NCBI GenBank assembly: GCA_035296625.1
Contig: DATHAO010000037.1
Coordinates: 1-36,896 of the forward strand
DNA length: 36,896 nt
Direction of reading: 5' to 3'
Origin: DATCLS01 sp035296625
GTDB lineage: Bacteria > Actinomycetota > Acidimicrobiia > Acidimicrobiales > VFJN01
Shown piece after piece: positions 15,501 through 22,322 of the stretch. Made by a program: the position numbers and the translations under genes. Within the stretch, counting starts at the first letter, position 1; each line of letters starts with the position of its first letter. The notes beneath the pieces are model-generated. The model did not search any database and was not told the DNA's origin. It saw only the letters and a list, made by a program, of their open reading frames with translations.

Positions 15501-16472
15501 CTACTGACCAGGGTCTTCCGTCGTGGAGTCGCCCTCGTCGCCGGTGACCACCGACTCGTCGGCCGCAGCGTCGGCCGCATCGTCGAAGTGCACGGTCACG
15601 TCGAGATCGTCGGTGCCGCGGACGACGTGGAGGACGAGCTCGCCGCCCTCGGGCACCGCTGCCAGCACGGTGAAGAGGACGTCGGCGTCGGTGATGACCG
15701 TGTCGCCGGCGGCGGCCAGCAGGTCGCCGCGGCGCAGGCCGGCCCGGTCGGCCGGGCTGCCCGCCTCGACCTCGCGGACGAGCACGCCGTCGCGCTCGGG
15801 CAGGCCGACAGCCTGGCGCATGCGCCGGGCGACGTGCGCCGGCGCGATTCCCACGCCGAGCAGCCGGCGGCGGGGCTCCTCGCCGACGGCCAGGTCATCG
15901 ACCCGCGTGCGCAGGTCGGCGTCCGCCAGCCGGGCGATGGCGAACCCGTCGCCGAGGCGTAGCGTGGTGACGCCGAGCAGGCGGCCCTGCTCGTCGACGA
16001 TCGGGCTGCCGGAGCTGCCCCGGGCCAGCGGGGCGGTGTGCTCGACGCCGCCGGACACGAGGCGGCCGCGTGGCCCCCGGAACGTGCGGTCGACGCCCGA
16101 CACGACACCCGACGTCACGCGCACGCCGTCGCCCGTGCGGGCCACGGCGAAGACCGTCGTGCCCCAGTCGACGGCGAGCCCATCGGCGTCGACCGCCCAA
16201 GCGAGAACCGGGGCGTCACCGGTGTCGACCTGCAGCACCGTGAGGTCACCGTCGAGGTCGATGCCGGCAGCCCGGCCCTGCTCGGCACGGCCGTCGGCGA
16301 AGGTGACCTGGGTCGTGCGGTCGCGGAGGTTGTGGGCATTCGTCAGCACCAGACCCTCGCCCACGACCACGCCGCAACCACGGCCGCCGTGGCGCCCGAT
16401 GCGCACGACGGAGCGAGCGGCGGCCTCGACGACCCTCGCGGTGGCGGCCCGGAGCTCATCGGTGGCGGTCAT
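15501..16472 (-). CDS. HtrA/DegP-like trypsin-fold serine protease with C-terminal PDZ domain, no export signal
   Basis: A 323-residue protein. The trypsin-like domain has the triad in LTNAHNLRD (His), DLDGDLTVLQVD (Asp) and LARGSSGSPIVDEQG (Ser), so it should be active. A PDZ domain follows (about residues 200-290, GVLVREVEAGSPADRAGLRRGDLLAAAGD), then a 30-residue acidic tail. Most HtrA proteins are exported or membrane-anchored. This one starts MTATDELRAATARVVEAAARS with no signal peptide or helix, suggesting a cytosolic quality-control protease. AGGAGG lies a few bases before the ATG. It is divergent from an HxlR regulator and the DNA ligase gene follows. Confidence 0.85.
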   Translation of the reverse strand: MTATDELRAATARVVEAAARSVVRIGRHGGRGCGVVVGEGLVLTNAHNLRDRTTQVTFADGRAEQGRAAGIDLDGDLTVLQVDTGDAPVLAWAVDADGLAVDWGTTVFAVARTGDGVRVTSGVVSGVDRTFRGPRGRLVSGGVEHTAPLARGSSGSPIVDEQGRLLGVTTLRLGDGFAIARLADADLRTRVDDLAVGEEPRRRLLGVGIAPAHVARRMRQAVGLPERDGVLVREVEAGSPADRAGLRRGDLLAAAGDTVITDADVLFTVLAAVPEGGELVLHVVRGTDDLDVTVHFDDAADAAADESVVTGDEGDSTTEDPGQ

Positions 16473-16498
16473 CGGTCCTCCTCGTCACGTAGACTTGA

Positions 16499-16525
16499 TA
16501 GTCACTAGCGATCTGCAAGTGACTA
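16499..16525. promoter_or_regulatory. candidate operator dyad between the HtrA-like and HxlR genes
   Basis: TAGTCAC (16499-16505) and GTGACTA (16519-16525) form a perfect seven-base inverted repeat with a 13-base spacer in the AT-richest part of the intergenic region. An HxlR dimer could bind here and control both genes. TTGATA (16495-16500) overlaps the left arm and could be a rightward -35. Confidence 0.5.
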
Positions 16526-16566
16526 CGGACGGACTGTACCGCCCCTTCTCCCGGAGTGCGCCCTCG

Positions 16567-17073
16567 ATGCCGACGAAGTCCCCGATCACGCCCCGTCAGT
16601 CGCCCGCGACAGCGATCGGCCGCACCGGGCACGCCGCGCCCGCCGGCCCCGATGCCTTAGCCGACGCCCTCGGCCGGGTCGGTGACCGCTGGTCGCTCCT
16701 GGTCGTCGCCGCGCTCCTCGCCGGGCCTCAGCGTTTCGGGGATCTGCTGGACGGGCTCGACGGCCTCGCGCCGAACATCCTCTCCAAGCGCCTCGCCCAC
16801 CTCGAGGCCGAAGGTCTGGTGGTCGGCGAGCCCTACTCCCGCCGCCCGGTGCGCCACGCCTACCGGCTGACCGCCTCGGGCGCCGAGCTGGCCGGCGTGC
16901 TCCGCCTGCTGGCCCACTGGGGGGCCACCCAGCGGGAAGGTCCGTCCCTGGCCGGCGAGGGTCACGCCCCCCGGCACGCGGCCTGCGGGACCCCGCTCGA
17001 GGCCCGGTGGGCGTGCCCCACCTGTGACGAGGTCGTCGACGATCCGGCCACCGACGGCCTGCGCTGGATCTGA
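16567..17073 (+). CDS. HxlR-family winged-helix regulator with C-terminal zinc-ribbon-like cysteines
   Basis: A 168-residue DNA-binding protein. The HxlR domain (about residues 28-115) is clear: ALGRVGDRWSLLVVAALLAGPQRFGDLLDGL, PNILSKRLAHLEAEGLV and YRLTASGAELAGVLRLLAHWG. The C-terminus adds HAACGTPLEARWACPTCDEVVDD, where one cysteine and a C-x2-C pair could bind zinc or sense redox state. HxlR proteins often respond to electrophiles, disulfide stress or DNA-damaging agents. The ATG follows a weak GGAG; an in-frame GTG at 16519 would start inside the dyad and is less likely. It probably represses itself and the divergent protease-ligase pair; that is inference from the dyad. Confidence 0.88.
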   Translation: MPTKSPITPRQSPATAIGRTGHAAPAGPDALADALGRVGDRWSLLVVAALLAGPQRFGDLLDGLDGLAPNILSKRLAHLEAEGLVVGEPYSRRPVRHAYRLTASGAELAGVLRLLAHWGATQREGPSLAGEGHAPRHAACGTPLEARWACPTCDEVVDDPATDGLRWI

Positions 17074-17244
17074 CCCGCTCGTTGCACCGAGGGCGGACGC
17101 TGACGCTCGGCACGTGGCGAGCAGTACGGTGCCAGGCTGTACCGGGCGCGTGGGGGCGTTTCGGCGGTTGGTGCCGATGCGCGGGCCTCCGCCGCGAGCT
17201 AGCTTCGACCGCTCGGCGGACAACATGACGAGGAGAAGCTTCCG

Positions 17245-18273
17245 ATGTCCCAGGTCAGTCCCGGCTGGTACCCGGATCCGTCCGGGCGCTTCGTCCAGCG
17301 CTACCACGACGGTGGCCGCTGGACGGAGCACGTGGCCGACGCCGGCGGCAACCGCAGCACCGACGCTCCTGCGGGTGAGCCTGGCCGGTCGGCTGCCGGC
17401 ACCGCCGGCCAGCCCTCCTACGAGACGCCCAGCGGCGAGGGCTATGGCGAGGCCGGGTACGGCCAGTCGGCCCCCGACTACGGCGGCACCCCGGGCGGCC
17501 AGGGCTACGGGCAGCCCGAGCAGTCCTACGGCCAGCCCGGCTACGAGCAGCCGCCGCCCGAGCAGGGCTACGGCGGCACGCCGAGCGGGCAGGGCTACGG
17601 CCAGCCCGAGCAGTACGGCGCCCCCGGCCAGCCCGGTTACGGCCAGCCCGGTTACGGCACCCCGAGTGGCCAGGGCTACGGCGAGCCCGGCTACGACGCC
17701 CCGAGCGGCCAGGGCTACGGCGAGCCCGGCTACGGTCCGCAGAGCGGCCCCGGCTACGGCCAGTACGGCTACGGCGCCGCCAGCCCCTCGGCCGGGGGCA
17801 TCACGCCGACCGTGGGCCTGATCGCCGCCGGCGTCGGCGCGTTGTTCGTGCTGCTGTCCCTGTTCGTGCTCGACTTCCTCAAGGTGAGCGTCGAAGGTTT
17901 CGGCAGCGATTCCGGCACGCTGGGCGACATCAGCGACACCGGCGACGTCGGCACCGCGCTCGACCTCTACTCGAGCCTGGGCCGCCTGCTCGGCTTCCTG
18001 CTCGTCGTCGTGGCCATCCTCGCGGTGCTGAAGCTTCCGCAGATCCCCCAGCTCAACCGCGTGCCGAACCTGAAGATCATCGTCGCCGCCCTCTGCGGCG
18101 TGTTCGCCCTGTGGCATCTGCTGGCGATGTTCAGCGGGGTCGACGCCCCCGCCGGCTTGGACGCCGGCTTCGACACCTCCCCCGCCTTCGGGGCATGGAT
18201 CGGCCTGCTCGGCTGGATCGGCCTGGCGGCCGGCCAGTTCCTCGACAGGCCGGTCGGGGCGCTGAAGCGCTGA
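17245..18273 (+). CDS. DUF2510 membrane protein with Gly/Tyr/Gln/Pro-rich low-complexity region
   Basis: A 342-residue protein. Residues 6-31 (PGWYPDPSGRFVQRYHDGGRWTEHV) are a DUF2510 domain, a small actinobacterial module that faces the cytoplasm. Residues 56-178 are a disordered stretch built from GYGQP, PSGQGYGEPGY and related units. Four hydrophobic segments follow at about 187-211, 245-263, 276-296 and 314-331. AGGAGAAG lies about nine bases before the ATG. The tyrosine-glycine-glutamine composition resembles sequences that self-associate or phase-separate in other proteins. The function is unknown; the gene stands alone, with a terminator behind it. Confidence 0.8.
   Translation: MSQVSPGWYPDPSGRFVQRYHDGGRWTEHVADAGGNRSTDAPAGEPGRSAAGTAGQPSYETPSGEGYGEAGYGQSAPDYGGTPGGQGYGQPEQSYGQPGYEQPPPEQGYGGTPSGQGYGQPEQYGAPGQPGYGQPGYGTPSGQGYGEPGYDAPSGQGYGEPGYGPQSGPGYGQYGYGAASPSAGGITPTVGLIAAGVGALFVLLSLFVLDFLKVSVEGFGSDSGTLGDISDTGDVGTALDLYSSLGRLLGFLLVVVAILAVLKLPQIPQLNRVPNLKIIVAALCGVFALWHLLAMFSGVDAPAGLDAGFDTSPAFGAWIGLLGWIGLAAGQFLDRPVGALKR
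17662..17739 (+). repeat. 39-base coding direct repeat in the DUF2510 gene
   Basis: Two near-identical 39-base units start at 17662 and 17701 (13 residues each, PSGQGYGEPGY plus two). Shorter, more diverged copies of the same motif extend from about 17500 to 17770. Such an array is prone to slippage, so repeat number may vary between strains. Confidence 0.7.
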
Positions 18274-18317
18274 GGCTGCGACGCCCCAAACGGTGCGCTG
18301 CCGAGAAATCGTGTGCG

Positions 18318-18341
18318 GGGCCCCGGGTCGACCCGGGGCCC
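18318..18341 (+). terminator. terminator hairpin after the DUF2510 gene
   Basis: GGGCCCCGGGT (18318-18328) and ACCCGGGGCCC (18331-18341) form a perfect 11-base stem 44 bases after the stop codon. Confidence 0.55.
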
Positions 18342-18363
18342 TCGCCGTTCCCGCGGCTACGGT

Positions 18364-18380
18364 TCTGACACACCGTCAGA
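18364..18380. promoter_or_regulatory. 17-base palindromic operator upstream of fadD
   Basis: TCTGAC (18364-18369), spacer ACACC, GTCAGA (18375-18380): a perfect dyad. TACGGT (18357-18362) just before it could be a -10, so a bound repressor would cover the start of transcription. The TGAC-N5-GTCA form suits a TetR-type repressor of acyl-CoA metabolism, which is not encoded in the window. Confidence 0.5.
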
Positions 18381-18413
18381 TCGAGCGCGACCAGTCGCAC
18401 ACGAGGGGGAGAC

Positions 18414-20057
18414 GTGAGTCCGACGCAGTTCACCGTGCCCGCGGCGTTCGACGCCATCACCGAGGCCGTGGGGGACCGCCCGGCGCTGCTCTGGGGTGAC
18501 CGCACCGTCTCGTTCGCCGACCTGGCCGACCGCAGCCGCCGGCTGGGCGCCTACCTGCGGGCCCGGGGCCTCGGGGCGCACCGTGAGCGGGACGGTCTCG
18601 CCGGTCACGAGTCGGGCCAGGACCATCTCGGCATCTACCTCTACAACGGCAACGAGTACCTGGAGGCCATGCTCGGCAGCTTCCGGGCCCGCGTGGCGCC
18701 GTTCAACGTCAACTACCGCTACGTCGAGGACGAGCTCGTCTACCTGCTCGACAACGCCCGCTGCCGGGCGCTCGTCTACCACGCGACGTTCGCGCCGACG
18801 CTGGCCGCCGTGCTCGACCGGCTGCCCGAGGTGGCGGTGCTGCTGCAGGTCGCCGACGACTCGGGCAACGCCCTGCTGCCGGGCGCCGTCGACTACGAGG
18901 AGGCGCTGGCCTCCACGGCCTCCGAGCTCGACGTCGAGCCGTCGCCCGACGACCTCTACATCCTCTACACGGGCGGCACGACCGGCATGCCCAAGGGTGT
19001 GCTGTGGCGCCAGCACGACATCTTCATGTCGGCCATGGGCGGGCGGAACATCCTCACCCACGAGGCCTTCGAGTCCTACGAGGCGCTGGTGGCGAACGCC
19101 CTGGCGTTCGAGGTGGGTCTCAAGTTCATGATCCTGCCGCCCCTCATGCACGGCGCGGCCCAGTGGGCCTCGTTCATCGCCCTGTCGGGCGGCCACACCA
19201 TCGTCTTTCCGCCCGACACGCGGCGCCTCGATCCCGCCGAGGTCTGGCGCACCGTCGAGCGGGTGGGGGCGACCACGATGACCGTGGTGGGCGACGCCGT
19301 GGCGCGACCGCTCGTCGACGAGCTCGAGGCCGGCGACTACGAGATCACCACGCTGTTCAGCTTCGGCAACGGCGGCGCCCCACTCACCCCCACGATCAAG
19401 GAGCGCCTGCTGGCGCGCCTGCCAAACATCGTCATCACGGACTCCGTGGGTTCGTCCGAGACCGGCGCGCAGATGAGCCACGTGTCCACGGCCGGGGCCG
19501 TGTCAACCGGGCGCTTCGGGCCCGGTCCCGGCACGGTCGTGGTGAGCGAGGACCTCGACAAGGTCGTCCCGCCCGGCCACGACGGCCTCGGCTGGCTGGC
19601 CCAAGAGGGGTGGGTGCCGCTCGGCTACTACGGCGACGCCGAAAAGACGGCCCGCACGTTCCCGGTCATCGACGGCACGCGCTACTCGGTCCCCGGCGAC
19701 CGGGCCCGCCACCTGGCCGACGGCCAGATCGAGCTGCTCGGGCGCGACTCGGTGACCATCAACTCGGGCGGCGAGAAGATCTTCGCCGAGGAGGTCGAGC
19801 GCGCCATCGCCGGCCACCCAGCCGTGCACGACGTCGTGGTCGTCGGCCGGGCCAGCGATCGGTGGGGCAGCGAGGTCGTCGCCCTCGTCGAGCTGGCGGA
19901 CGGCGCCACGGCGAGCGAGGACGAGATCGTGGCCCACGCCGGCCGCACGATCGCCCGCTACAAGCTCCCCAAGTCCGTGCTCTTCCTCGACCACATCCAG
20001 CGGAGCCCGGCCGGCAAGGCCGACTACCGCTGGGCGAAGGAGCAGGTCCGCTCGTAG
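18414..20057 (+). CDS. AMP-forming fatty acyl/steroid side-chain CoA ligase (FadD19-like)
   Basis: A 547-residue adenylate-forming enzyme that activates a carboxylic acid with ATP and joins it to CoA. The P-loop is YTGGTTGMPKGVLWRQHD, the A5 region DSVGSSETGAQM, the hinge RARHLADGQIELLGRDSVTINSGGEKIFAEEVE, and the catalytic lysine lies in SPAGKADYRWAK. The WRQ extension of the P-loop, the length and the start SPTQFTVPAAFDAI resemble mycobacterial FadD19, which acts on sterol side chains; that substrate is inference. The GTG is preceded by GAGGGGGA and by a palindromic operator. It is convergent with an LPXTG gene across a strong terminator. Confidence 0.88.
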   Translation: MSPTQFTVPAAFDAITEAVGDRPALLWGDRTVSFADLADRSRRLGAYLRARGLGAHRERDGLAGHESGQDHLGIYLYNGNEYLEAMLGSFRARVAPFNVNYRYVEDELVYLLDNARCRALVYHATFAPTLAAVLDRLPEVAVLLQVADDSGNALLPGAVDYEEALASTASELDVEPSPDDLYILYTGGTTGMPKGVLWRQHDIFMSAMGGRNILTHEAFESYEALVANALAFEVGLKFMILPPLMHGAAQWASFIALSGGHTIVFPPDTRRLDPAEVWRTVERVGATTMTVVGDAVARPLVDELEAGDYEITTLFSFGNGGAPLTPTIKERLLARLPNIVITDSVGSSETGAQMSHVSTAGAVSTGRFGPGPGTVVVSEDLDKVVPPGHDGLGWLAQEGWVPLGYYGDAEKTARTFPVIDGTRYSVPGDRARHLADGQIELLGRDSVTINSGGEKIFAEEVERAIAGHPAVHDVVVVGRASDRWGSEVVALVELADGATASEDEIVAHAGRTIARYKLPKSVLFLDHIQRSPAGKADYRWAKEQVRS

Positions 20058-20077
20058 CGGGGGGCCGAAACGACGAA

Positions 20078-20105
20078 GGGGGTGGGTGCCGAGGCACCCA
20101 CCCCC
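20078..20105. terminator. bidirectional terminator between fadD and the LPXTG gene
   Basis: GGGGGTGGGTGC (20078-20089), tetraloop CGAG, GCACCCACCCCC (20094-20105): a perfect 12-base stem placed 20 bases after fadD and 16 bases after the convergent gene. Confidence 0.7.
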
Positions 20106-20121
20106 TCCTCGCGTCGAGGTC

Positions 20122-20646
20122 TCAGGCCGGTGAGGTCGACCGGCGGCGCTTCGAGGCCACCGCCAGCGTCAGTCCGCCGAGGGCGGCGAGCGCCAGGCCG
20201 ATCTGCACGAGCGGCACCACGTCGGAGCCCGTGCGGGGCAGGTTGGTGCCGGCGGGCCCGGCGGGCACCACTGCCCCCGGAGCCGGGGCGCAATCGTCGG
20301 CGTCGATCGTCACATGGCCGCTGAGCGCGAGGGGACCCGTGGCGCCCTCGCCCGCGACCGCCACGGCGGCCTCACCCTCCGTGGCGTCGGAGGGCACGGT
20401 GGCGGACACGGTCGCGATGCCCGAGGCGTCGGCCGTCACCGTGCCGAGCGGCGCCAGCGCGAGGGTGAAGCTCACGCTCGAGCCGGGCGTGAACGTCCCC
20501 GCCGTCACCGTGAGGGACCCACCCGGTGGCACGCAGGCATCGCTGATGGTCACCTGATTCTCGGCCGGCGGATACTGCTGGGCCGCCGCAGGAGCGGCGA
20601 GCGCTCCCACGAAGACGACAGCTATCGCGATGACCCGCTTGAGCAT
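20122..20646 (-). CDS. secreted LPXTG-anchored surface protein
   Basis: A 174-residue exported protein. It has a signal peptide (MLKRVIAIAVVFVGALAAPAAA, cleavage likely after residue 22) and a beta-rich middle with the pattern of an Ig-like domain (SDACVPPGGSLTVTAGTFTPGSSVSFTLAL). A Pro/Ala linker leads to a sorting signal: LPRTG, a hydrophobic stretch PLVQIGLALAALGGLTLAVA and the basic end SKRRRSTSPA. A sortase would cut between T and G and link it to the cell wall. Two cysteines (in SDACVPP and DDCAPAP) could form a disulfide. GGAAGG and GAGGAC lie upstream of the ATG. No sortase is encoded in the window. Confidence 0.85.
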   Translation of the reverse strand: MLKRVIAIAVVFVGALAAPAAAQQYPPAENQVTISDACVPPGGSLTVTAGTFTPGSSVSFTLALAPLGTVTADASGIATVSATVPSDATEGEAAVAVAGEGATGPLALSGHVTIDADDCAPAPGAVVPAGPAGTNLPRTGSDVVPLVQIGLALAALGGLTLAVASKRRRSTSPA

Positions 20647-20949
20647 GTCCTCGTCCTTCCGACGCCCGGACCTCCGTGGTCCGTACCCACAGCACATGCG
20701 CCCCGTCCGCCGAGGCGATAGCGGGACAATAACACGGGGTGACGGCGCCTACCACGGTCGGGGTCGTGCCGCTTACGGTGCGGATCGGCGTGGGCTGCGT
20801 CGTCGCTGCCGATGAGGGACGATCGGCCGTTCCCGCCGTGCCGAGCGCGCGGACGGTGCGCCGTCCGTTCGCTCCCCGGTGGCGAACAGCGAGTTGCGTC
20901 TGCTTGGAGACCACGCGAGGCGTCGTAGCATTCGAGGTGCACCCGGGAC
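20647..20949. other. 303-base gap between the LPXTG gene and tRNA-Lys
   Basis: I see no gene here. The left part must hold the leftward promoter of the LPXTG gene; an AT-rich patch near 20725-20737 (minus strand TTATTGT) is the best site. A seven-base hairpin CGGACGG / CCGTCCG with loop TGCG lies at 20850-20867. The right part holds the tRNA promoter. Confidence 0.5.
20904..20931 (+). promoter_or_regulatory. candidate promoter of tRNA-Lys
   Basis: TTGGAG (20904-20909), a 16-base spacer, TAGCAT (20926-20931). Transcription would begin near 20938, about 12 bases before the mature tRNA. Confidence 0.5.
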
Positions 20950-21022
20950 GGGGGTGTAGCTCAGCTGGCAGAGCGGCCGCCTTTTAAGCGGATGCGCGAG
21001 GGTTCGAGCCCCTCCACCCCCA
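20950..21022 (+). tRNA. tRNA-Lys (anticodon TTT)
   Basis: A complete 73-base cloverleaf. The acceptor stem is GGGGGTG / CACCCCC, the D-arm GCTC-AGCTGGCA-GAGC, the T-arm GAGGG-TTCGAGC-CCCTC. The anticodon loop CTTTTAA (20981-20987) puts TTT at 20983-20985, reading lysine AAA and AAG. The outermost anticodon-stem pair is a G-A mismatch. Position 21022 is the discriminator A; CCA is not encoded and must be added after transcription. Confidence 0.95.
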
Positions 21023-21062
21023 CCCCCGGCGGCGTCCGCCACGGCGGAAGGCCGTCGCCCCC

Positions 21063-21068
21063 TACGAT
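21063..21068 (+). promoter_or_regulatory. candidate -10 box (TACGAT) of the zinc finger gene
   Basis: TACGAT ends seven bases before GTG 21076 with no ribosome binding site between, consistent with a leaderless transcript. Confidence 0.4.
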
Positions 21069-21075
21069 TCGCAGT

Positions 21076-21306
21076 GTGACCGACGACCAGGCAGCCGCAG
21101 CCGTGGCGGCCGAGCGGGCCGCGGAGTTGGCCGCCCTCGACCGGGCCCGTGCCGACCTCGACGACGTCGACCGGGCGCTCGCCCGGCTCGACGCCGGCAC
21201 ATACGGCACCTGCGAGGTCTGCGCCGCGGCGCTCGACGACGCCCTGCTGGCGTCGGCCCCGGCCGCCCGCCTCTGCGCCGCGCACGCCCGCCCGCCGGCG
21301 GGGTAG
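21076..21306 (+). CDS. small DksA/TraR-like zinc finger protein
   Basis: A 76-residue protein with an alanine-rich helical first half (VAAERAAELAALDRARADLDDVDRALARL) and a DksA/TraR-type finger, GTYGTCEVCAAALDDALLASAPAARLCAAH. The finger has C-x2-C then C-x2-H rather than four cysteines, so zinc would be held by three Cys and one His. DksA-like proteins enter the RNA polymerase secondary channel. This one is much shorter than DksA and lacks its paired acidic tip, so a role at RNA polymerase is only possible. It ends four bases before the stop of the convergent phosphatase gene. Confidence 0.75.
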   Translation: MTDDQAAAAVAAERAAELAALDRARADLDDVDRALARLDAGTYGTCEVCAAALDDALLASAPAARLCAAHARPPAG

Positions 21307-21310
21307 TCCC

Positions 21311-21910
21311 TCAGATCTGCCGCGGGACGGTGACGTCCTCGGGGGCCGCGAGTTGCACGCGCTCGCCCAGCCGCAGGGACTCGCCGGCGACCGCCACCCA
21401 GCGCCCCTCGACGTTGCCGATGCGGGCGAAGGCAGCGCCCAGGTGCTGCTCGAGCACGTAGATGAGCCCCCCGTGGGTGACGGCGACGACGTCGCCGCCC
21501 GGCAGCTCGGTGGCGATGCGGACGAGCACGCGGAGGCCGCGGGCCAGCAGGTCCTCGTCGGACTCCCAGCCTGGCGGGCGGCGCCCCTCGGCGAGGTACC
21601 CGGGATACCGCTCGTCGATCTCGTCGCGGGTGAGACCGGACCACTCGCCGGCGTCGCGCTCGCGCAGGTCTTCGTCGAGCACGACGGGTCCGACGCCGAG
21701 GACGTCGGCGATCGTGAGCGCCGTCTCGGACGCTCGCCGCAGGTCGGAGGCCCACACCGCGTCGAGGGCCCCGAGCGCCTCGGCGGCCTCGCGGGCCTGC
21801 AGGCGGCCATGGCTCGTGAGGGGCGGATCGGCCTGGCCCTGCCAGCGCCCCGACGCGTTCCACTCCGACTGGCCGTGGCGCACCAACAGGATCCGGGTCT
21901 CGTCGGTCAC
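21311..21910 (-). CDS. histidine phosphatase (phosphoglycerate mutase-like) family protein
   Basis: A 199-residue enzyme of histidine phosphatase branch 1. The phosphorylated histidine is in ILLVRHGQSEWNASGRWQGQADPPLT; the second catalytic histidine is in VVAVTHGGLIYVLEQ. ASDLRRASETALTIAD and the acid LRERDAGEWSG complete the site. It lacks the extra segments of glycolytic 2,3-bisphosphoglycerate-dependent mutase, so it is more likely a small-molecule phosphatase (for example CobC/GpgP-like). The GTG start follows a TAGCGT box by eight bases. It is divergent from moaD and convergent with the zinc finger gene. Confidence 0.88.
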   Translation of the reverse strand: MTDETRILLVRHGQSEWNASGRWQGQADPPLTSHGRLQAREAAEALGALDAVWASDLRRASETALTIADVLGVGPVVLDEDLRERDAGEWSGLTRDEIDERYPGYLAEGRRPPGWESDEDLLARGLRVLVRIATELPGGDVVAVTHGGLIYVLEQHLGAAFARIGNVEGRWVAVAGESLRLGERVQLAAPEDVTVPRQI

Positions 21911-21918
21911 GGCGGGCG

Positions 21919-21924
21919 ACGCTA
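21919..21924 (-). promoter_or_regulatory. candidate -10 box (TAGCGT) of the histidine phosphatase gene
   Basis: TAGCGT on the minus strand ends eight bases before GTG 21910; there is no ribosome site between them. Confidence 0.4.
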
Positions 21925-22076
21925 CCCGGTGTGGCCCTCGGGCCCTCCGGTCGGCGAGGTCTAAGCTCCCGCGCTGGCCGACGGCTGCCCACAGGAGGAT
22001 CTGCCCCGATGGCCCCGCCCCTCGACACCCCCGGCTCCACCGCCCGGCCCGCCGGCAGGGCCGGCTGACGGCGAGC

Positions 22077-22319
22077 GTGCCCGTGGCGATCCTGAGGCTC
22101 TTCGCCCAGGCCCGCGAGGCCGCCGGCACCGGCCGCGACGAACTGTCCGGGGCCACGGTCGCCGAGGTGCTCGACGCCGCGCGCGCGCGCTACGGCGAGG
22201 CGTTCGGCGCCGTGCTGGCGACCAGCCGCGTGTGGGTGAACGGTGAGCCGGCGACCGAGGGCGACCCCGTGGGCGCCGGCGACGAGGTGGCGGTGTTGCC
22301 ACCGGTGTCGGGCGGGTAG
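22077..22319 (+). CDS. MoaD/ThiS-family sulfur carrier protein
   Basis: An 80-residue beta-grasp protein ending VLPPVSGG; the C-terminal Gly-Gly is adenylated and converted to a thiocarboxylate to donate sulfur. AILRLFAQAREAAGTGRDEL and VWVNGEPATEGDPVGAGDEVAVLPP are characteristic of MoaD, which supplies sulfur to molybdopterin synthase. No moaE, moeB or other molybdenum cofactor gene is in the window, so another sulfur-transfer role is possible. The start is GTG 22077 or 22083. A good AGGAGG site (21994-21999) with an ATG at 22010 lies upstream but in another frame. The next gene begins three bases after the stop. Confidence 0.85.
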   Translation: MPVAILRLFAQAREAAGTGRDELSGATVAEVLDAARARYGEAFGAVLATSRVWVNGEPATEGDPVGAGDEVAVLPPVSGG

Positions 22320-22322
22320 GGC

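Noticed and set aside
14292..15962. Plus-strand 556-residue frame across the ligase and protease genes
   Set aside because: It is antisense to two genes with clear motifs and is His/Arg/Gly/Val-rich without a recognisable domain.
17500..17770. Possible CRISPR-like periodic repeat
   Set aside because: The repeats are in-frame codons for GYGQP/PSGQGYGEPGY units with no unique spacers.
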